Assembly: GCA_006937955.1 (NCBI GenBank)
Contig: SSNP01000014.1
Location: forward strand, 1-64,000
DNA length: 64,000 nucleotides
DNA from: Pachypanchax playfairii
Lineage: Eukaryota > Chordata > Actinopteri > Cyprinodontiformes > Aplocheilidae
Direction: 5' to 3'
The position numbers were made by a program, and so were the translations under genes. The number at the start of each line of letters is the position of its first letter. The first letter of the stretch is position 1. Of this stretch, positions 10,359-22,100 are shown piece by piece. The notes beneath the pieces are model-generated. The model was not told the DNA's origin, searched no databases, and saw nothing but the letters and a program-made list of their open reading frames with translations.

Positions 10359-11636
10359 ATTAAAAACTGATTAAATATTAAGAGTTGAAGTAATTACAGC
10401 CAAAAAACTCAAATACCATTTTAAAAAATGCCAGAATTCTCTTCACCATTATGAACATTTAATTTAATATCGTTTGTATGTCAATGTTGCTGTTTGGTAT
10501 AGCCACTGATGACCAAGCTCCATTGTTTTATCAAAACCTGTGATAATTTGACACCCCAAAGAAGTACTTTAGTGTCAGAGAGGGGACATACTTATCGTTC
10601 CAACATTAGAATTGGTTACAAAACATCAGCTTAGGTGCTGGAAATACAAAGCAAGCGCCCTTACGAGTGAAACGGTATCAAAAACATGCAGAAGTAGAAC
10701 ACAACTTAAAAGTTAAAGCACAAACCTTGAAACCCCTCCCAGCTTCCAGGTGTGGATATTAAAAATAAGTGAGATTTTGAAACTTTCGTTTCGTTATTTC
10801 GGGTAACTTGATAACTGATGATGACGAACAACACAGTGAGGAGTCTACAAATACTGCTAGAATCTGAAATGGCGATGATCATTAACAAAACATTAGCTTT
10901 TAATCGCTTCATCGTGTTTGTGACTCATCAAGTAACATGATAAATTGTTTCTCTCCAAGACTTATCTATAATGTTTTATTAATGATACCATAATTAAAAT
11001 GAAGCGTGAGGGGGGGGGGTGCAGAGAATTGCTCATATTATCGCTTCAGTTATTCTAACCTTGTGCAGAATGTTCCTCTCATGCAAAATACACAGTTCAA
11101 TCCTAAGATATCATTAACATTTTCTAAGTTAGTAATGAATGGAGTGATGATCCAAGAGTCTTTACAATGACCTTGAAAGTCTGTGAAATGCTACAACACA
11201 TTGCTGAAACTGACTCGCGAAGGCAAAAACTTTTATTTTCTTTACTTTAATATTAGCACTAAAAGTGTGCTTGAACTTAGCTGATCTCTCTTGTGTCTGA
11301 CCACTGAACAAGATGCCATCAGTGACACTAGTGAGCCATGGATCTCGGTGACATTAATTTTCCAGTGTCAGTGCTGATATATGAGGGCTAGCGGATGAAC
11401 ATGGTGGGGAGGCCATGCTAACCTTGTAGGAAACTGTTAGAGGTTAAACTCAGAATCTCTACAGAGAGCAGGATTTTTATTTTATAACACAGAACAATCC
11501 TTGCTGCTTTTAATTGTTTTCCTTGTATTTTTTTATGTCACATCAAATTCGTGTATACCCTTTTCTTATAAATCTGAACTTCATATTATTATTTTACTGT
11601 ATATTTTTAGATTTTTTTTTTTTAAATATTTGAGTT
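10359..11636. other. Unassigned DNA
   Basis: No gene was recognised. The minus strand near 10780-10800 carries GAAACGAAAGTTTC, which resembles an interferon-response (IRF) element; a single match like this can arise by chance. A G10 run lies near 11012. Confidence 0.4.
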
Positions 11637-12215
11637 AAAGAAGATCACAGGCTTTGAGCAGAAGGAGGATCAGATATATGGAAGTCGGCGCCAATAAACT
11701 GAACATGTTCTTCAGTAGATTCAGTTCAGAGACAAGCTCAGCATCTTCCTCTCCTGCTCTCCAGCCAAGTAGACATCCCACACTCTCTTGAGTCACAGCT
11801 TCCTTGTCACACCTCAATCGTCTCATCTTCCACTTTGGTCATGAATCTTGATACCGTTCCATCATCTGCAACGTCGAAAGAAGCCAACGTCCGCTCTGCT
11901 TCCTTTCTTGCCTGTCTGTCTCCTTTCTTGTTCCAGTACCTGTCATCCATCTGTCCTTAATGACTAGACCTGTTGCCCTAACCATCAAGAAAGTCTTGGA
12001 GAGACTTAGAAAGAGAGCAAAGTAGCACATTTCCAGAACTACAGCAGGTTGTTTTGTTGTGCCGTTGGTGTTGAAGGCACCATTACACACCTGCTTCAAC
12101 AGCAAACCCACTGTCACCTAGACAAAGCAGGCAGCACTGCAAGAAAACCACTCAGATTTATCTAGTGCATTTGACACAATCAAGCCTGAAACTTATTTCA
12201 AATACACAGCAGCTG
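11637..12215 (+). pseudogene. Decayed LINE reverse transcriptase (linker and N-terminal RT), Rex1/CR1-like
   Basis: Shifted plus-strand frames match a non-LTR retrotransposon polymerase in the correct order. VKKITGFEQKEDQIYGS at about 11634-11690 is followed by ANKLNMFFSRFSSETSSASS (near 11690-11755), the linker before the RT domain. RPVALTIKKVLERL (about 11967-12010) matches the YRPVALT..KVLERL block. AVGVEGTITHLLQQQ and HLDKAGSTAR (about 12060-12145) follow, and then SSAFDTIKPE (about 12158-12190), equivalent to the DFSSAFNTIQP motif containing RT motif A with its catalytic aspartate region. At least three frame changes and several stops separate these blocks. The palm YADD block and the 3' end were not found. 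This is an old, dead insertion; the exact clade is uncertain. Confidence 0.75.
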
Positions 12216-13189
12216 TTTAAGAGCATGTTCTTTTTTTTCTTTCTGAGGCACAGGTTTACCATGTACCCTTGATTTTACCCCTGTGTCTCTTGATAACTGC
12301 TAGTAACAGAATAGATTTGATTTCCTGTTCCTAACCTGGTGGTAAATGGAAGGATTTTCAAATCATATCTCTTTGTGTGATCTGCCTTTTTTTTCTGCTG
12401 CACCCTGATAATCAAGATGTAATTCAAAAGAACAGAAAAGATCAAACTCTCACCACTGATCTTTGGAATGAGGGCGCGACATTTCACCCCTTAATTGCTC
12501 TGTGCAGCATAATGTTTGTGTCTCAGGATGGAGTCAATAGCCCACCAGAGTAGGAAAGATGAGGAGAACAGGTGTCGGAAAATGTTGGTTTTCATCATTT
12601 CTGCTCAACTCCATCAGCTAGGAAAGGCATAACACTTGTACTGTACAACTTGTTTATTGAGCCTTCATTGTCTCAGGAAAAGATCAGATACAAGGGATGC
12701 AAAGGAAATTCAGTTTCACAGCAAACCTGAAGTGATCACAAGCATTTTATTTATTGTGTTGTGCTAACAAGTTTTCTTTTTGTGTGTGTGTGTGAGAGTG
12801 AGTAAAAAAGAAAATGCTTTACAGATAACACACAGATGCATTGCATTTAAAAAAAGAGTGCTATAGCACCTTTACAGACATCTCATAAAACATGTTTTGC
12901 ATTGTTTTTGACTTTATGAAGCCTGATACAAAAAAATAATAGTCTGTAAAATGTTCATATTTCATTATGTTATTATGTAATAAGATTGAACCTGCTAAAT
13001 GCAGTGCTCAGGTCACAAAACATGTATAGGATCCATACAGGGAAAGGAAATCACTAATCCTGCATTCTTTGAAATGTATGCATATCAAATAAACTACTTT
13101 AGGGGTCATAAATTAAATTCCATCTACTTATGAGTTTTAAAACATTGTTTTGTGCTTATTTTTTTTATGTGGCACTTTAACTGAACTGT
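12216..13189. other. Unassigned AT-rich DNA
   Basis: No gene was seen. A short TG run lies near 12779-12793. Confidence 0.45.
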
Positions 13190-13240
13190 TGTACAATACA
13201 ATACCATGTACTTTATTGACCCTCTGGGAAAATTAGTCTT
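13190..13240 (-). repeat. LINE 3'-end relic
   Basis: The sequence tactttattgaccctctggg then aaaatt is the reverse complement of the fish LINE 3' terminus of type aattttcc..gggtcaataaagta. The same terminus, better preserved, is at 50640-50670. Only about 40-50 bp survive. Confidence 0.5.
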
Positions 13241-13527
13241 GAAATCCAAGCTGGATAAAACACCAATCTTAATTATTCTTTCAAAGTCAATTAAAAGTAG
13301 TCAATGGCACAAATGTGACATTTGCAAAATGTGGCAAAACAAAACGTTATATCTCTGTGCTGCTCTGAATCATGTTTAGTTTATTAATTTTAACATAGAA
13401 ACTACCACAAGGGTTTTTCATTGTGCCCTTTTGTTTGCTTTAGATAATTATTGCAAGTACAGATTTTTTTTTATTATTATCATTTTGATTTTTGTAAATA
13501 TTTATTGGCTGTGCAGAAGCATAGTTG
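13241..13527. other. Unassigned spacer
   Basis: AT-rich DNA with no recognised feature. Confidence 0.45.
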
Positions 13528-13805
13528 GTGGCTTTGCAGGGAGAATTTTCTGCATGGAGTTTGCGTGTTCCCTCTGTGAATGTGTGGGTTTTCTCAGGGG
13601 ACTCTGGTTTCTTCACACAGACCAAAAGCAGGCATGAGGTTAATTGGCTACTTTAAATTGGCTCTAAATGTGAGTGTGTAAGTTGTTGTCTGTCTATATG
13701 TGGCTCTGTGTTGGACCAGTGACCTGTCCATGTGTGACCCCGCCTCTCACCCAATGACCGTTGGAGATACACCAGCTCCTCATGATCCTGAACAGGAGCA
13801 AACAG
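13528..13805 (+). repeat. R1 dispersed repeat, long copy
   Basis: This is the most complete R1 copy in plus orientation. In order it has gcatggagtttgcgtgttcc, tgtgtgggttttctcagggg, actctggtttcttcacacag plus accaaa, ggttaattggctactttaaa, a block of gtgagtgtgt, gacctgtccatgtgtgaccc, cgcctctcacccaatgaccg and finally gatcctgaacagg. This order is standard in fish genomes. It has no coding content. The 68-codon frame at 13431-13637 overlaps it by chance. Confidence 0.75.
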
Positions 13806-16333
13806 GTACAGATAAAGACTAATCATCATTTGTTTGTAAATGGTCCTGAATACTTAAAATATTTTTTTTCAATAGGATATTTAATATGGAGTCCCAATTT
13901 GTTAGTAGATTGTTTATTTAATTAATTTTTGAGAAATGTTTTATTTTCTTTTAGTTTGCTTAACTACTTTACATCTTGAATTTAGGATCTTTTCCCTTCT
14001 ACGGCGCTTCTGGACATGGTGGTCATGCCATTGATCCCTTCATGTGTTATCACTTTAATGAATGCTGTAACAACATTAGGGTCATTGACTTCTGTTGTAT
14101 TGATGTGTTTCTTGGAAACTGTTTTCTAAAAACAGCTCTATAGTCTCCGAGAAACAGAATATTTTTAAACATAAGGAAAAAACGATTTTTCAAAAAGTTA
14201 ATTTAACTTACGGGGGTTAGGAAATTAAATAGGAAACCGCAGACGGATTATGTTAAAGCTCCTTTCACAACACTAAGTCCAGTATTACTACACAGTAACC
14301 GCTGGTCTCACAGGCTCAATACATTTATGATCAGATGTCACTACATTTTTTGTTTTACTAGTCCTTACGCCTAAAAAATAAAATGACAACGTATATAGGA
14401 CATATTTGTCAGTCAATATAAAGGGGTATATACTGTATAAAAATAGAATGCTGCTTTGCCAACCCTCTCCCCCCCCCCGAAAAAAAAAAAAACATAAAAA
14501 ATTGCCATGGGTCAAAGGAAAATATTAATGGAGGTGGAAGCGCTCTGTGGCTTTTTAAATCTATGGCCTAATGGACTGTATTGACCACATTAATAAAACA
14601 GGATATGTGTTTCTAATGTCCTCTCTGTGGTGCATTAGGCCCCTCTTGGACTCTGGGTCCATTTATTTGTCCAAAAAGCAACTTAGAGCAAACATAGATC
14701 TGAATCTAAAACCCATTTGATCTCTCGCACAGCTCAGTCAGAAACTGTTAAAATATCATTTTCAGTCTTGTTACAGAAACAAGGAGGTAAAAGGCAAATG
14801 TTGTAAACAACCCTGAGAGGTTTCCTCATTATTACTACTGTTATGTTAAATACCCCCCTGCCCCAGTTTTAATTACTGCTTGATTTACATATATGTTCCC
14901 TCTCATAAAAACATTTCATATATGTATGTATTTTATATGGAGTCAAATCTCTGCCGAAAATCGCGAGAGAGTCCATAGATCTGATCATGAGCTTATAATC
15001 AAGGAACATGTATAGTTCTCATCGTGGACACATGAACACAGTATGGCGAGTAGTAAAACACACCTTCTCAACTCATCTGTACTCTCTTGCTGGAAAACTG
15101 TGGTCACTATCCATGTTCGGTGGGTGTATTTGTAACTTTTTTAAAACTTTTTTTCAAAGAATTATCAGGATATTTTTTAAAGATTGCAGTTCTTGTGATG
15201 AGAAGAAAAAAAAAAGTCCTCTTTGGTCCCAATATGAGTAACCTGTCAATCCAGTTAGAACAATATCTATTTCTCTAAATGAAGGTCTTTCACCAGGTAA
15301 TTTACTTCACCAGGAACTCACTTCAAAAGATCAGAACCATCACTTTTATCTTTCTAGTTTATTTGTATGCATCAGTTCTTTATTTAGATGTGTTTGCTGT
15401 TAACTGATGGACGTCAGTTTTTTCCCCATCTTTTGCCTCAAAAGAAAATTGTTAACAGACAAACCAAATTAAGTTCTAGGACACACATTGAAGTCACTTA
15501 CAGATACATGTGTTTGTTTGGTGCTACTCAAAAAATATAGACATTACACACTTCTGTCACTTACAAAAAAGGGTCTTTTTAAATTGTTAAACCAATTAAC
15601 CACAAACTTAATGTTGCATTAAATTCCTTTTCACTCTTGAGCAAGCATTTTAGAGTGGAAATTCATGGCTTTGCTAATTAAATTTTTGCAAACCTGGTGG
15701 AGCCCTCGGCAGCCATTATCTGCCAACAGGATTTTGATTAACTGGACATGAATGCACTATTATCTAGAGTTACTGTTTGGGGCTTATAAACATCAGCCTC
15801 CTAATTAAAAAGAATAATGCCATACATACCATGTGTGCAGCAGTCCGCAGCTTGCATAGGGAAAGTCAAACACACTTTACATTGTCAAAAAAACACAGCA
15901 AAAGTAATATTTGTTTTATTTATTTATGAAGCTGAATTTTAAACAAGGAAATCTCTGTTAAGCCAGAGATTAAGACCATACTGTAGTGGGAAATGTTTGC
16001 TGATAAATTAAAACATTACAGGCTTTAGCCATACAGCTGACACATTTCTTTGAGATTTTGTTTAATTTAGATTAAAGATTAAAGAAAATCTGTGTGTGCG
16101 TTTGTATGTGACACAACATAGTGGGGAAAAAAGAATATCTGCATTCTAAACAAAGAGTCTTTCCATTGTTTTTCACAACACATGAGTTATTTCTCTCAAG
16201 TTTGTCAGTAGTAAGTGACTCCCTGCAGTCATATTTGTTTAATACTTAGTTGTTTCAGAATTTCAGTTGTATTTCAGCCATTCTGAAGTGTGTTTCTGTT
16301 TGAAATTTAATAATAACTTTGTATCTTACCCCT
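13806..16333. other. Unassigned DNA with two candidate conserved patches (14520-14700, 15650-15830)
   Basis: No gene was recognised. Two patches look like conserved non-coding DNA. One is at 14520-14700. The other, 15650-15830, has CTAATTA at 15674-15680 and again at 15801-15807 around a non-repetitive mixed-composition core. TAATTA is a homeodomain core. C10 and A12 runs lie at about 14470-14492. Confidence 0.35.
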
Positions 16334-16626
16334 TTAACCCTGTAAGACCCAACTTATTAAAAAATAGCCTTAGAACAAAATTCACAAACGTTTTTTGCTG
16401 TTTCATGTTATTTATAATAGATTTTTTGTATCACATTTATTACATTGGCCGTCTTTACAGTTTAAATGTAATATAAAAAATGAGTTAATAATAATGCATT
16501 CATCTATATAATAATGATGATTTAACCTGAAAAAAAAAGGCAATTGGATCATTTACTGGGAGCAACCATGTTAGAAATGATCAAAACTATGTAGCAAATA
16601 TGATACAAGGGGCATTATAGGGTTAA
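16334..16626. mobile_element. piggyBac-like MITE, 293 bp
   Basis: The left end TTAACCCTGTAAGACCC (16334-16350) and right end (16610-16626, reverse complement TTAACCCTATAATGCCC) match at 14 of 17 positions. Both outer edges are TTAA, the piggyBac target site, and TTAACCCT is the usual start of piggyBac-family ends. The 293 bp interior is AT-rich and too short to encode a transposase. A 69-codon frame inside it (16267-16476) is spurious. Confidence 0.75.
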
Positions 16627-18145
16627 CTTATTTAATGGCCTCTGTTCTGGGAAACTGACTTTAAGTTAGACAGGACTGATGAGCTAGTGGCTAATGTGAA
16701 AGCAACCAAGACCAAAGCAGATTGTTGCACCAGTTAATAACAAATGTCATTTCAAGACATTTTACAGAAACATCAAGTCCAATTCAGATCAATACTCCAG
16801 CTTTATCAAAAAATGTCAAGCCATTGTTCATATTAATGAGATTAACATTATTTAATAAACCTCTGTATATAGTGCTCTGGTGTTTATCTGCACCATGGTG
16901 TGACAGTTCATGATGTCACTTCACCGTGTGAAGGTCACTGGTTCACATCTTGTCAATGCTGTCACAGGATGATGTAGATCCCGCTTCTTGCCAACTGCTG
17001 GGACAGAAACCAACCCTCCTCATGAAAATGTGATGAATATATAGACAACAACATCCCAGCAACAAATTTTAATGTTTAATTCAATCAACAAACAAATAAA
17101 AAAAAAAAGTTTCACTGCAACAACACAGCCTCATACCCTGTACTTGGAGATTGCACACCATCTTGTATCACCTCAAATTACTCATGAATAATGTGACATA
17201 AGTCCTTGCATCCTCCGGTATTTGCAATAAATTTTAATGACCGGAAAATTGCGTTGTTTGCACACACTCCTTCAGAAGGAGTTGCACAATATCAAACACA
17301 ATATTCAAGACATTTTTTTATTGCAGATTTTGATACAGTCTACAGCTTATTAATTTATTAAATTACTTTACTGTTGCAGCTGGAAGGTGAATGTTTTTTC
17401 ATGGAGCTAAATGAGGGCCAGGAAAGCAATCATGCGAAATACAGGCAGATTGTAGAAACCAAGGAACTTTATCACCAGGGCCAACCAAATCTAAACACAC
17501 TGAACAACAGTTAAATATTTGAATTAGAAAAAAATGTAATACAGGAACTACACATAATGAGAAAAATGATAACTGACAAAATACAGGTGTGATAATTAGT
17601 AAATGAGACCAGTTGTGCTGGAAGGCGGTGAGCTAGACATATCAAAACAACCAGAAAATATCCCCACAAAATGTGAAATGATATCAACTAAAACACAAGA
17701 CCTATAATCAGAACACAAATAAAACTGAAATCCAGCAAAATACAAATAAATGATAAATAACAAAAATCTACATAAACACTCCTCACTCCAGGTTTGGCAT
17801 AAAGATGGCCATCTTTAGAGTACTAATAATGATTGCAGGCTTCAGGGCGGATTTGGCACTTTCAAAGAGAAACTTGCATAAATGAATATGGAACAGAGCC
17901 TATTGCAAAGATGACAGTGTCCATTGCCAGTCAAGCAATAATTTAGTGCTGCAACTAGATTTAATAGACAGAGAAAACTTTAGCCAGAACCTGATTTGGA
18001 ACAGGGGCCAAACTCTTTCCACCAAAACATCATCACTCCCCCAAAGGCATTGATTAGATTTGACGTTTCACATCAGGAAGATCTGGGTATCAGAGCTTAG
18101 ATGGGGCAGTTCTATGAGGAGTTTTAATATTCTTTCTGTGCATGC
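16627..18145. other. Unassigned AT-rich DNA
   Basis: No gene was recognised. An A9-10 run lies near 17099. Simple AT-rich texture dominates. Confidence 0.45.
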
Positions 18146-18290
18146 ACAGGATATGGTTTCCTCCTACACTCCAAAAATGGGCATGTCAGATTAAATGGTG
18201 ATTCAAATTTGGCATTGGGTGTTGGTCTGTCCATTGCTATCTGTCTTCTGTGTCCATGTGTTGGGACCTGTCCAAGGTTAATGCCATCTT
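18146..18290 (+). repeat. R1 dispersed repeat, diverged copy
   Basis: A middle segment of R1 in plus orientation: tttcctcctacactccaaaa, an agattaaatggtgattcaaa block, then tatctgtcttctgtgtccat and gggacctgtccaaggtt. It is heavily diverged and truncated at both ends. Confidence 0.5.
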
Positions 18291-18565
18291 TTGGTAAACC
18301 CAAACTTTTGGTATAAGAATACAAGTTTAACCTCATGATCTTGTAAGATATAAAGTTTACTAACTGATAATGGTATAATTTTAGTTTTAAATCCCTGTAA
18401 CATTTCAGGCATCTTAGCTGATAAAGAAATCCCGTGATAATTATTATTATATTATTTATAGACTCGGGTTACTGTTACTTGCTGTGTCCAGTGTACTCAA
18501 GAAGGTACTGTCACATGGCGAGTGAGGAAATAAAAAGCTGGAAACTTAAATAAAGTTGAGTTTTT
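18291..18565. other. Unassigned spacer
   Basis: AT-rich DNA. Nothing was recognised. Confidence 0.45.
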
Positions 18566-19172
18566 TTAAAGGTCCTGTATTGTGCTATTTTACAGCTTTC
18601 AACATCTGGGATAGGCACATATATGATAAAATGTTACCTTTGCTGTTATATAGTATTAATTATGTGTGCTGAAATATAACTTATATCCTGAAGTTTATCT
18701 AAAACCCTGCCTCTTCTCCAGGCCCCCCCTCCTTGTGACTCCTGCCCCTGTGTGAATAAAATGTTGAATAAATTCTTGTAGCTTTTGCAGACAAATGCAC
18801 GTTTTCGCTGGGACATCTTTAGAAAATGAAATACTGCAAAATAGTGATGCTTAATGTCTTGCTCCAGACTCTTGCAGCTCGGGGCATGTGTGTCTATTTT
18901 CAGGGGCAGTGCAGACACGTCAGGAACTTCCTGGTTTAACATTTTTATGTCACTTTGTTACGAGTCAGTCGTTTTCCAGGAGAGAGTAGAGCAGCTGCTC
19001 AGAGCACAGGATGCAGGAAGAATATTGAGAAATGTGTGAATTAACCCAAAAGGAGAAATGTGTGAATTAACCCAAAAGTCACTCTGGGGTGGGGGAGGAG
19101 GTGTTAAATAAGGAAATAGCATCACAACAAAAAGCTCCTAAACGTTGATTTTGCATGATAAAGGACCTTTAA
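18566..19172. mobile_element. TTAA-flanked MITE, 607 bp
   Basis: The left end TTAAAGGTCCT (18566-18576) is the exact reverse complement of the right end AGGACCTTTAA (19162-19172), and the similarity continues imperfectly inward for about 9 more bases. TTAA occurs at both edges. The TTAAAGG start is the form known for T2/Kolobok-type MITEs. The interior holds no transposase but does contain a 26 bp tandem duplication (19027-19078). The frame at 18646-18942 is a chance one. Confidence 0.8.
19027..19078. repeat. 26 bp tandem duplication inside the MITE
   Basis: The unit gagaaatgtgtgaattaacc then caaaag is present twice in a row without mismatch (19027-19052 and 19053-19078). The exact match implies a recent slippage or repair event in this copy. 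Confidence 0.95.
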
Positions 19173-22100
19173 GTTTTCTTCTCAGAAAACTCATTGAACC
19201 TCCACAAACCATTATAACCTAACATGGATGACTCTGTGTCATAAGTTCCATATAATTTAACCTCAAATTATGAAAAATCTTGAAGAAAAAAGTCAAATAG
19301 CTTTCAATGATTCCTGTCTGATCCATGTCCAGATAAAGCAACCTTGAAAATAGTCTTTATCAGTCCCATACTGACGAAGATAGGCAATTATGTGTAAGAA
19401 GTGCCCTTTGAAGGTTGCCCTTTGAGGACGATATCTCTTACTCTGACATCAGTCTTGGGAATCTATGGACCTTCCATGGGATGTTAATGCAATTGACTGA
19501 AGATATCACCCACACTGCATCAAAGAGGTTGTTTTTTTTTTTTTGCGTATTTATTGTTTTTTATCTTTTCAAGATAGCTGCCTAGCTAAGGACCTCTGGA
19601 GTTTGACTGTAGATAGTTCTTTGACAATGACAACAGATAAGATAAAGTACATTTTAATCAGCACTTTGTGTTTTCTTAAAACTAAGACGGATAGAAATTC
19701 TGCTGTTGACCCGAACAAGCTAATGGTGTTGTTTGAAGAGATGTAAGGTGTCTATTCTTTTCCTGTATGTACTCTACCTCTTGCTTCCATTTATCTTGAT
19801 TTTAAAGCATAAACCCACAACAACCGAGGCTTTAGCTGAGTCCAATCTTCCATGTAATTTTGTTTTGGCCTGCCACAGGCCACAACATAATTTGACATAA
19901 CTGAGCCCTGCCTCTCTCCTGGTCTGAGAATATTGTGACCTTCCATTATAAAGCCCCCATGAATCCAGTTCATTGTCATAGCTTAAGGATTTGAGGGGTT
20001 GGGGTGGGGAGGTGGAGTGGATTGGATTGAGAGAAGGCTAGAGGAAGCACTCTTCTTAATGCTTGCACTGCGCAACACTAAAAGAGCCTTTTCTCTTTCT
20101 GAGATTGATTCAGAAGCACAGCTTTAATCTCTGCCAGGGCACAATTTGTGTCATTTCTTTCTGAGAATGTATAAAATATTCTCCCCAAGTGCCTACAGGA
20201 CCTACAGGCATTGTGTCCTGCTTATTGTATACACTTTCATGCATACTGTGTTGCACATAAATGAAAAGTGAAAAATTCAAAAACTGAGATTCCGAACAAA
20301 GACTCAATTGGAGATAGAGTCTTTGCCCTAGATTTTATATTTGATTCTTACTGTGATTTATCCAGTTTACCTCTGTGGCCCTTCATGCACAGAACAGAAC
20401 AAAAGAAAAACAGTACAAAATGCTGAAGCTCATGTAATGCCTCGTAAATATCATCTAAAACCCAAACCCAAGATGCACAGTGATTTACAATCCCTCCAGT
20501 TAGACACTTTAAACGTCTCTGCTCTTAAGACGCAGGGTGCAATTTAAGAAAAAAAGAAACATGGCAGCCTTTTAGGACTTTAAATAAAGGTCACCAGTTC
20601 GATCCATAGACCAGCTGGATACAGTAAGTGGTAGGTTGAGACAGTGAAGAGAAGAACTTGTTCCTACCTTATTAGCACCACAGGGATACTGTTGAGAAAA
20701 GCCTCCATCTCTTAACTTAGATGGAGCCAAGGCAACTCGTAGCTGTCAATGCACATGACTATGTGAGAGTGAACAAGGTGCTTATGACAAAGAGGGCCTT
20801 TTTCTACTAAAATCTTGAGAGTTAAACCCCAAAAGGTAAATTATGACTTTATTTTACCTCATATATGCATGGTGTTGTAAAAACTATGTATTGTGAAAAG
20901 ATCGAGATAAAAGTCCCTTAAGAACTTTGGCCGTGAATTAAAAAGAAATATGTCACTCTCCACTTTGTATTTGTCCAGATAAATAAGTATTAGGACGAGG
21001 TGATTTTCGAAACCTTTTATAAAATGTCCATGTTATTGTTATTGGTCAAAATATAATGTTACACAACTTCACTTATTTAGCATGTGTTTCATACAATTTT
21101 CCATGTATCAGATTTTTGGAAATGTATTGAAGAGTTCATCTCTAGCGATGTTGGCTTTTGGAGATGATGACCCCCCCACCGTATTGTAAAACAACAGTAA
21201 AACATCCAGAACATCAGACATCTTTGCAGTTCTTGTTACTACATTGTAAGAACATAGTGGGCTCCCTGTAAAATATGACAGCGCACAATGGGTGAATGAT
21301 GTATTGTGAATTCACAATTCTCTTATATCAAGGTCTTGGCAGTTTAGCATCTTGATGGCAGTGTATTAGGGTCCTGGGTGAAGTGGAGTGGCAGTTTGTG
21401 GCATCATCTCCATGATGTGGAGGCCAGCACACAGGACTGGTCACATTGATTATCATTTCAAGCTGTGGTTAGGGTACAGGAAATCTTCTCAGGACTGCAC
21501 AAAAAAGGAAAGACTTACATGGCGAGTACTCAGACAGCAGCAATGTCCTAATTACCTTCATGCTGACTGAGCTTTTCCAAATTTGTCACAATCTAGTCCT
21601 ATTCTAATAAGAAGAGCATAGTGGGGGTTGTCACTGTTACCCTTGCAGTTCACAACTCTCAATGAATTCTGTGAATAAAATACTGTTGTATTTTCAAATT
21701 GACGATATTTTTATGCTGTTCAGCTGACTCGGGTGACAGTTTGTCTTTTATGCATAATCCCTCCACAACATGTGTAGAGCAGTTTTTAAAACAGATACAA
21801 GGAGAGTAATGTAACATCCAGCTGGTGATGTGCAGGCCAGTAAAACATGGGTAGCACTCATGCCATAGTTTTTGTGTAACATCTTCCTATGAGCTTCATT
21901 ATTGGTACATTAGTGCAGTCCTTTGTGTGTGTGTTTGCTTAAGTTTCTCTAAGGCATTTGTGTTGTCTTTGCTCGAGGAGGGCAACCAAAGTACAGAAAC
22001 ATTGTTTAATGTGTCGGAAGGATTTTGGAGACAAAGTGTTTGAGTTTTGTAATCAGAAATACAACGTTGAAAAGCTTAATGTCTTGTAAAACCCAACACA

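Noticed and set aside
10780..10800. Interferon-response element (GAAACGAAAGTTTC on the minus strand)
   Set aside because: It is a single motif match with no promoter or gene nearby, and such matches are expected by chance in 64 kb.
19990..20025. G-quadruplex candidate GGGGTTGGGGTGGGGAGG
   Set aside because: Only three runs of at least three G are present. The fourth would have just two, so a stable three-tetrad form is not supported.
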